Assembly: GCA_051005695.1 (NCBI GenBank)
Contig: JBPCJC010000099.1
Location: 112,532-176,531 of the forward strand
Reading direction: 5' to 3'
DNA: 64,000 bases
DNA from: JACCTI01 sp051005695
GTDB taxonomy: Bacteria; Verrucomicrobiota; Verrucomicrobiia; Chthoniobacterales; UBA10450
Shown: one piece after another, positions 59,534-64,000 of the stretch
How positions within the stretch are numbered: the stretch's first letter is position 1
Layout: each line of letters begins with the position of its first letter
The notes under the pieces: model-generated
What the model saw: only the letters and a program-made list of their open reading frames with translations
The model's database searches: none
What the model was told of the DNA's origin: nothing
Translations under genes and position numbers: made by a program

Positions 59534-60373
59534 ATGAAACTCGTCGCCAATCGTTACGGTAAAGCGCGTATCCGCGTCATGAAGATTCTTCGCGACGGCA
59601 CCACCCACACGCTCCAGGAGATCGAAGTCGCCGCCCTTCTCGAAGGCGATTTCGCCGGCTCCTACACCTCCGGCGACAACAGCCAGGTCGTCCCCACGGA
59701 CACGATCAAGAACACCGTCAACGTCCTTGCGAAGGAGCAGCTCGGGCAGGAGCTCGAGCCTTTCGGCCTCGCCCTCGGCGAGCATTTCTTGAAACAATAT
59801 CCGCAGGTAAAAAGCGCGAGCGCGGAGATCTCGGCGCGCGCCTGGCAGCGGATGGAAGTCGATGACAAACCGCATCCGCACTCCTTCGTCGCCGGCGGCG
59901 AAGCGCGGAAGTGGACGCGCGTCCTCTGCACGCGCGACGCTCAGGAAATCGAATCCGGCGTGCGCAATCTGGTCATCCTGAAGTCGACCGGCTCCGGCTG
60001 GGCCGGCTATCCGAAATGCGCCTACACCACCCTGCCGGAAACGGACGACCGCATCCTCACGACCTCGTTCGACGCCACCTGGCGCTGGTCGAGCGCGCCC
60101 GCCGATTACACCCGGTCTAACGAGTCCATCCTCGCCGCCATGCTTTCCGTTTTCGCGAATAACTACAGCACCGCCGCGCAGGCCAGCGTTTACCAGATGG
60201 GCGAAGCCGCCCTCCGGACCGCGCCGGAAATTTCCCGCATCGAACTGGCCATGCCGAACAAACATTGCCTGCTGATCAATCTCGCCCCTTTCGGCTTGAA
60301 AAATGAAAACGAAATCTTCGTTCCGACCGATGAACCGCAGGGCCAGATCGAAGCGACCGTGACCCGCGAATGA
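59534..60373 (+). CDS. pucL: Urate oxidase (factor-independent uricase)
   Basis: The ATG at 59534 (MKLVANRYGKARIRVMKILR) gives 279 residues. The tunnelling-fold uricase motifs are VVPTDTIKNTVNVLAKE (catalytic Thr), HPHSFVAGG, and LKSTGSGWAGYPKCAYTTLP. The C-terminal ATVTRE tail lacks the peroxisomal signal of eukaryotic enzymes. It oxidises urate to 5-hydroxyisourate. xdhC overlaps its stop. A near copy of the dispersed word (60115-60125) encodes SNE. Confidence 0.95.
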   Translation: MKLVANRYGKARIRVMKILRDGTTHTLQEIEVAALLEGDFAGSYTSGDNSQVVPTDTIKNTVNVLAKEQLGQELEPFGLALGEHFLKQYPQVKSASAEISARAWQRMEVDDKPHPHSFVAGGEARKWTRVLCTRDAQEIESGVRNLVILKSTGSGWAGYPKCAYTTLPETDDRILTTSFDATWRWSSAPADYTRSNESILAAMLSVFANNYSTAAQASVYQMGEAALRTAPEISRIELAMPNKHCLLINLAPFGLKNENEIFVPTDEPQGQIEATVTRE

Positions 60374-61296
60374 CGGATGCGCTCTTCGAAGATTTAGTCG
60401 CCGCGCGCCGCGACCGCACCCCCTGCGCGCTCGCCACCGTGGCCGAAACCAAAGGCTCGGTCCCGCGCGCCGCCGGCGCCAAAATGCTCATCTACGCCGA
60501 TGGCAAAATCAGCGGCACCATCGGCGGCGGGAAGTTTGAAGCGCTCGTCATCGCTGATGCGCAGGCCAGCATGCGCGACGGCCAGGCGCGGCTGAAGAGT
60601 TATCCGCTACACGAAGGCGACCCCGCTTCCTTCGGCGCCATCTGCGGCGGCGAATCCACGGTCCTGATCGAGCCACAAAATCTCAACACCGCCATCTTCC
60701 TCATCGGCGGCGGACATTGCTCCCGCGCGATCGCGCGGCTCGCGCTCGAGTGCGGGATGCACGTCACCGTGGTCGAAGATCGCGCCGACGCCGCGGGCAA
60801 TTTCCCACCCGCGGCCAATTGCGTCACCGCCGCTGCCACCGCCTTCATCGCCGGCCGCGCCTGGCAACCCACCGAAGTGTTACTCCTAGTTAGTCGCAAT
60901 CATCAACTGGACCAGGACGCGCTCGCGGTCGCGCTCCGCACCGGCGGCGCGGGCTACGTCGGGATGATCGGCAGCCGCAAAAAAGTGCGCCAGGTCTTCG
61001 AAGCCCTGCGCGCTGAGGGAATCACCGACGAACAACTCGCCCGCGTCTACGCCCCGCTCGGTCTGGACATCGGCGCCGATTCCCCCGGCGAAATCGCCAT
61101 CAGCGTCCTCGCGGAAGTCTTGAAAGTAACGCGCGGTGCTTCCGGTTACTCCCTCAGCAGCATGACTCACGCAAGGGAGCCAAGGTCGCAACGGATTGAA
61201 AGCTTTTCCTTGGCGCCCGTGGCGACCGTCCCGGCATGTCATCCCGAAGCTGCGAAGACGCTGAGGGACCTCCCACTCGCACCACGGCACGCTTAA
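60370..61296 (+). CDS. xdhC: XdhC-type molybdopterin insertion/maturation protein, with a repeat-derived C-terminus
   Basis: A 308-residue protein. The XdhC/CoxI domain (about 1-110) has ALATVAETKGSVPRAAGAKM and SGTIGGGKFEA. A Rossmann-like domain follows (FLIGGGHCSRAIARLALECG, YVGMIGSRKKV) and GLDIGADSPGEIAISVLAEV closes the family homology at about residue 255. XdhC loads sulfurated Moco into xanthine dehydrogenase. The last 48 residues, from about 260 (SMTHAREPRSQR to the end), are encoded by intergenic repeat sequence and are very unlikely to be ancestral protein. The original stop was probably lost to insertion. Confidence 0.9.
   Translation: MTDALFEDLVAARRDRTPCALATVAETKGSVPRAAGAKMLIYADGKISGTIGGGKFEALVIADAQASMRDGQARLKSYPLHEGDPASFGAICGGESTVLIEPQNLNTAIFLIGGGHCSRAIARLALECGMHVTVVEDRADAAGNFPPAANCVTAAATAFIAGRAWQPTEVLLLVSRNHQLDQDALAVALRTGGAGYVGMIGSRKKVRQVFEALRAEGITDEQLARVYAPLGLDIGADSPGEIAISVLAEVLKVTRGASGYSLSSMTHAREPRSQRIESFSLAPVATVPACHPEAAKTLRDLPLAPRHA
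61164..61212. repeat. Repeat copy A of the CGCAAAGG family (inside the xdhC 3' end)
   Basis: The sequence from GACTCACGCAAGGGA through CCAAGGTCGCAACGGA and TTGAAAGCTTTT aligns with copy B at 61373, with about 80 percent identity by eye. It is translated as the odd C-terminus of XdhC. Downstream, 61243-61290 contains another common intergenic-repeat phrase, ATCCCGAAGCTGCGAAGACG. Confidence 0.75.
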
Positions 61297-61530
61297 TCGC
61301 GTTAAGTAGAACCCGCAGCGAGTAGTGAGATCTGTAACGTTTTCGGCCCACCGGTTTCGCCCTCAACCGGATGACTCCCGCAAAGGACGCCAAGGTCGCA
61401 ACGGACTGAAACTTTCCCTTCGCGGCTTAAGCCAAGATCTCGCGCCGCCCACGGTGCAATCTTGTCTTTCGTTTTTGCCACAGATAACTCTTAGACGCGC
61501 GCTCAGGCGGCGATCCTAACCAACTACGAC
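61297..61530. other. Intergenic stretch with repeat copy B, no gene
   Basis: No coding frame with plausible codon use was seen. It contains repeat copy B (61373-61420), separated from copy A by about 160 bp. The rest is unremarkable, and it ends at a hairpin for the minus-strand gene at 61606. Confidence 0.6.
61373..61420. repeat. Repeat copy B of the CGCAAAGG family
   Basis: The sequence from GACTCCCGCAAAGGACG through CCAAGGTCGCAACGGA and CTGAAACTTTCC parallels copy A. It lies in the gap after xdhC. Together with the hairpin at 51118-51190 it makes a three-member family with the shared core CGCAAAGG and CGCAACGGA. Confidence 0.75.
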
Positions 61531-61567
61531 AAAAAAACCGCCGGGGCATTTCTGCGCCCGGCGGCTC
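61531..61567 (-). terminator. Rho-independent terminator for the peptidoglycan-binding protein gene
   Basis: On the minus strand a GC-rich hairpin (arms CCGCCGGG and CCCGGCGG around a short loop) is followed by seven T. It starts about 40 bases past the stop of the gene at 61606 and has the right orientation and spacing. It is the clearest terminator in the window. Confidence 0.85.
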
Positions 61568-61605
61568 TAATTTTACCTCCAGCTTTTCAGCTGTTTAGCT
61601 TTCGC

Positions 61606-62820
61606 CTACGAACTCATATTCAGCGAAACCAGCGTCGGCTCATCGATCGTCGCGGTCGCAGTCAACCCCGCGTCCTCTTGGTAGCCAATCAGCGCCTTAC
61701 GCGTTAACGGCCCGAGCAGTCCATCCACCGAGCCCGTGTAGTAGCCCATATCCTTGAGCGATGCCTGCACATCGGCGATCACGCGATCCACCCGTTCGCC
61801 GCGGTGACCCGCATAGATCGGTCCATCGTAGGCGTAGTACTCGTTGCGAGGATTGTAACCCCACGCCGGATACCAGTAGTTATTGTTCTCGTAATAGTAA
61901 CCGCCGCCGATGAGTTCCACCTGGCTGTAGTGCGACCGATAGTAGCCTTCATCGTGCCGTTCCGGACGATAGGAGCGGTAGACTTCGTATTGCGGCCCCT
62001 GCCAGCGATCGCTTCCCTCCACCCGATAGGACGGATTGAAGGTAACCGCGGGAGCCACCTGCAAGTTTGGCTGCGCGGCAAAGTTCGCGTGCTCGGTCCG
62101 GATCTGCTGCACCTTCTGCACATCCGGCTTCTTCGTCGCCGCTGCGGTGTTCGGCTTCGGCGTCGGGATTGGTCCTGCGGAAGCTGTCGTCGTCGCCGCC
62201 GGAGTCGCACTTGCTGCCACCGTGGCTGCCGGGGTTGCGCTGGCCACTGGAGACGCCGTCGCCGCGACTGTTGCCTTCGTCATTGGCGTCGCACTCGGGG
62301 CCGCTTTGGTCACCGGAGTCGCCGTCGCCATGGGAGTAGCTGAAGCAGTTGCCGCTGGCGCTTTCACATCTTTACCGTGTTGCTTGCCATGTTCCTTACC
62401 AGCTGGTGGCGCGCTCACCGCGGGCTTCGTCACCGGGGCTTCCGATGCGGCGACCTTTGGCGTCGCTTCCGCTTTTGGAGTCACTTCAGCCTTGGCTGCC
62501 TTCGCAGCATCCGCTGCATGTTTTCCGCCGTGCTGTTCCACCGCCGGAGCCACGGGTTTCACCACTGCGTTAGGCGCCCTCCTCGGCTCTTTCGGGGCTT
62601 GCTCCATCTTCGCTCCGTGCTCCTGGGCCGGAGCTGCGTGCTCCTTCGCCGGTGCGCCTGCTTCCGGTTTCTGGCCAGGCTTCGCATCACCCCCGTGGCC
62701 CTTGCCCTTTTCGGCCCCCTGCTTTTCCGCGGGGGTCGGCTGCTCCTCGGGCTGCTGCGCGATCGCGGCACCCGCGAGCATCAGCGAACAGCCGATCAAT
62801 AGACTTGTGAATTTTTTCAT
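61606..62820 (-). CDS. Secreted Ala/Thr/Pro-rich protein with a C-terminal peptidoglycan-binding domain
   Basis: A 404-residue protein. A signal peptide (MKKFTSLLIGCSLMLAGAAIA) is followed by about 200 residues of low-complexity sequence: a Gly/His/Lys/Glu-rich part, then runs of ATASATP and VAASATP. Residues about 255-330 are Tyr/Asn/Arg-rich with YYYENNNYWYPAWGYN. The C-terminal 65 residues, VQASLKDMGYYTGSVDGLLG to the end, are a PG_binding_1 domain. It probably sits in the cell wall or periplasm with a flexible spacer. The function of the Tyr-rich region is unknown. A T-rich terminator follows. Confidence 0.8.
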   Translation of the reverse strand: MKKFTSLLIGCSLMLAGAAIAQQPEEQPTPAEKQGAEKGKGHGGDAKPGQKPEAGAPAKEHAAPAQEHGAKMEQAPKEPRRAPNAVVKPVAPAVEQHGGKHAADAAKAAKAEVTPKAEATPKVAASEAPVTKPAVSAPPAGKEHGKQHGKDVKAPAATASATPMATATPVTKAAPSATPMTKATVAATASPVASATPAATVAASATPAATTTASAGPIPTPKPNTAAATKKPDVQKVQQIRTEHANFAAQPNLQVAPAVTFNPSYRVEGSDRWQGPQYEVYRSYRPERHDEGYYRSHYSQVELIGGGYYYENNNYWYPAWGYNPRNEYYAYDGPIYAGHRGERVDRVIADVQASLKDMGYYTGSVDGLLGPLTRKALIGYQEDAGLTATATIDEPTLVSLNMSS

Positions 62821-63312
62821 ATGGTAACGTGTTGGTCGTGAGATGGCCCTGATCTATTCAGCGCCCGAGGCGATTTGCTCCGATTGGAGTCCCTCGCGTC
62901 ACGATTAATTCGTGTCGCCGCCTCCCTTCGGTTCCCTCACGGCCGTGTTCCGCGTCCTGCATCTCTGATTTCGGAGGGTGGCGTGTCCCAGATTCCCCGG
63001 ATAAAACGGTCTTCGAGGTGCCCGGCAACGACCAAGTTCTTCTACTTTCTACCTTTCACTTTCTACTTTCATCCACGCCATCCAACGCCTCGCCTCCATC
63101 GATTCTCATTTCTCCTTCGTAATTGATACTCCGGTCTCCCGCCCTCCGCACCGCTACCCTGCGCGGCTTTACCATCTGTCCAACGCCGGCCCCACGGCGT
63201 TGTATTCATCATTCGAAATCATAAATCCAAAATTCACCCTTCATAAATCTTAAATCCGCGCCCCCAAGGAACAGTTTGAACATCGCGCCATAATGGGTGA
63301 CTTATACGGCGC
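62821..63312. other. Long intergenic region, low-complexity, no gene seen
   Basis: About 490 bp without a convincing coding frame. It contains a pyrimidine-rich run with repeats of CTTTCTACTTTC (about 63039-63070) and an AT-rich stretch with repeated ATAAATC/TTAAATC units (about 63210-63256). No clear promoter or structured RNA could be picked out. Its base make-up differs from the coding sequence on both sides. Confidence 0.6.
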
Positions 63313-63738
63313 GTGACCAACCTGTTTCATAGCCGTATCGTGCGTTTCCTGATCGTTGTGATCGCGGCGCTCGGTTGGCTCGCGATTTCGAATCACTGTG
63401 CCATCGCCGCGATGGAAGGTTCGGCAAAGATGCCAATGCCGGCCTGTCACGGCTCCGTCGGAGATCACAAATCGCCTGCCAAAGACCATCACGAAGGAGA
63501 CGTGGAGTGCTGCAAGGTTTTACGCGCGACGTTGCTCACGGTGTCGAAGAATGCCGCGGCTTTCGACCATTTCCAATTCGTCCTTCAGACCTACGTGACG
63601 GCCATCCTGCCGTCGTCGGCGGAGAGAAACTTACAATCGCCGCTTGAGCTGGACACAGGACCACCCTTCGTCGGTTCGTTCGCTGAATCCGTCTTGCAGC
63701 GGAGCATTCTCGCTCACGCTCCCCCGTCTCTAGCCTAA
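63313..63738 (+). CDS. Secreted His/Cys-rich protein, unknown function, possibly metal-related
   Basis: The GTG at 63313 starts a 141-residue protein. A signal peptide (IVRFLIVVIAALGWLAISNH) is followed by a metal-binding-like patch: MPMPACHG, a run of His and Lys and GDVECCKVL, within about 35 residues. The layout recalls the small hypothetical secreted proteins at the head of heavy-metal efflux operons in related phyla. The lipoprotein starting at 63853 is consistent with that. Its stop, GCC TAA CGA, carries a variant of the dispersed word (63732-63740). Confidence 0.55.
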   Translation: MTNLFHSRIVRFLIVVIAALGWLAISNHCAIAAMEGSAKMPMPACHGSVGDHKSPAKDHHEGDVECCKVLRATLLTVSKNAAAFDHFQFVLQTYVTAILPSSAERNLQSPLELDTGPPFVGSFAESVLQRSILAHAPPSLA

Positions 63739-63852
63739 CGACCTTACGGCTCGCATTTCGCGAGTTCTTTTCAGGTCGTTGCGTCCCGTGCTCCATGGCG
63801 CTTTGCCATCGGTCTGCACGTTCGTGCCTATTTCACACCCTTGATTCCTTTG

Positions 63853-64000
63853 ATGTTAACCAAATTTATCTCTCGAAAAATCCACAATGCCGCGCTCGCT
63901 TGGCCGATCCTGGCCGCGCTTCTCGTCGGGTGCGCAGTGACTTTGCCACCCACTCCTCAGCCGAATCCCGCTGATCCTCATGCGCCGGAAGCGACAACCG
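63853..64000 (+). CDS. Lipoprotein, N-terminal part (runs off the window)
   Basis: ATG at 63853 encodes MLTKFISRKIHNAALAWPIL then AALLVGCAVTLPPTPQPNP, a lipoprotein signal with the lipobox LVGC. The mature part begins Pro/Ala-rich. It lies 114 bp after the His/Cys-rich secreted protein on the same strand. An outer-membrane efflux or metal-handling lipoprotein is possible, but only about 49 residues are visible. Confidence 0.65.
   Translation, partial: MLTKFISRKIHNAALAWPILAALLVGCAVTLPPTPQPNPADPHAPEATT

Larger units (their letters stand above)
669..60125. repeat. Dispersed 10-base word GCCTAACGAG(T) and its complement
   Basis: Perfect plus-strand copies begin at 7255, 18261, 20848, 22706, 22973, 23407, 24684, 27881, 30210, 34877, 37536, 37796, 39477, 40102, 44119, 44446, 45945, 47541, 49260, 50241, 50348, 52442, 54184 and 57565. 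Perfect complement copies (CTCGTTAGGC) begin at 8501, 20332, 20556, 25248, 29611, 33583, 36155, 36920, 41304, 45662, 52087, 55210, 56621 and 58658. Near copies, 8-9 of 10, include 1604, 1874, 2407, 4912, 5648, 5816, 18875, 19516, 21666, 25001, 26366, 30666, 32376, 32824, 39718, 43935, 45177, 46737, 48531, 55694, 55922, 57312, 58316 and 60115. T follows the word in 20 of 38 perfect copies. Counts were made by eye. Confidence 0.9.

Noticed and set aside
63276..63294. Promoter before the His/Cys-rich gene (TTGAAC and CATAAT)
   Set aside because: The two boxes are only about 7 bases apart, far from the 16-18 needed.
62821..63312. Short pyrimidine-rich and ATAAATC repeats as a possible origin or regulatory array
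   Set aside because: Units are imperfect, few and without DnaA-box-like 9-mers or a dnaA/dnaN context.
1..64000. tRNA, rRNA, CRISPR arrays, insertion sequences, prophage or attachment sites
   Set aside because: None was recognised on either strand. Absence is by visual reading only; a tRNA scan or IS search could still find something small.

Overview
The window is about 64 kb of GC-rich bacterial chromosome, packed with short intergenic gaps and many 4-bp ATGA, GTGA or TTGA gene overlaps. It most likely comes from a soil or freshwater member of the Verrucomicrobiota (Chthoniobacterales/Spartobacteria-like). That is an inference from gene content: a CADD-type protein, a TreS-maltokinase fusion, an exosortase-associated CAAX-type protease, C30-style carotenoid genes and a full purine/urate degradation block. 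I see no rRNA, tRNA, CRISPR array, transposase or prophage.

Layout. 0-3.3 kb (minus): fumarylacetoacetase start, a conserved unknown, an aldose-epimerase-like protein and glutamate dehydrogenase. 3.4-5.2 kb (plus): CorA Mg2+ channel and a secreted coiled-coil protein. 5.2-25.5 kb: a large surface-glycan region. It opens with a coiled-coil methyltransferase, a double GT4 enzyme, another GT4 and a large membrane protein (plus). It continues on the minus strand with a decayed flippase-like gene, a GT2, NeuB-like, dehydroquinate-synthase-like, SDR and ThDP enzymes, a gutted methyltransferase, an epimerase and rfbH-rfbG-rfbF, then nadE. 25.5-33.2 kb: a 52-residue membrane protein, CAAX-type protease, hybrid histidine kinase, lipoprotein, EEP-family hydrolase, GlcD-like oxidase, outer-membrane barrel and FabI. 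33.3-39.7 kb: a five-gene overlapping carotenoid operon (desaturase, aldehyde dehydrogenase, desaturase, acyltransferase, glycosyltransferase). 39.7-46.8 kb: CADD-type protein, TreS-maltokinase, a frameshifted HAMP-cyclase and a debranching enzyme (storage carbohydrate). 46.8-61.3 kb: PlsC, then purine and pyrimidine-base catabolism: guanine, cytosine and adenine deaminases, xanthine dehydrogenase with XdhC, uricase, UraD, UraH, allantoicase, allantoinase and a CitE-like aldolase. 61.3-64 kb: repeats, a peptidoglycan-binding secreted protein, a His/Cys-rich secreted protein and the start of a lipoprotein.

The most unusual signal is not a gene. A short sequence, GCCTAACGAG (often followed by T), occurs 38 times perfectly on the two strands, and about 75 times if the 7-base core CTAACGA is counted, against an expectation of about 0.12 perfect copies by chance. 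It lies mostly inside genes, in every reading frame that avoids a stop, so it is read as SLG, LVR, LTS/LTR or PNE. In several genes it supplies the stop codon. No perfect copy lies between 8.5 and 18.3 kb, which is most of the glycan region. It behaves like a DNA uptake sequence or another genome-wide recognition word.

Several genes are broken: a multiply frameshifted flippase-like gene, a methyltransferase lacking its core, a frameshifted cyclase and a xanthine dehydrogenase with a short deletion. Some lesions look like homopolymer contractions, so assembly error must be kept in mind. All counts and alignments here were made by eye.
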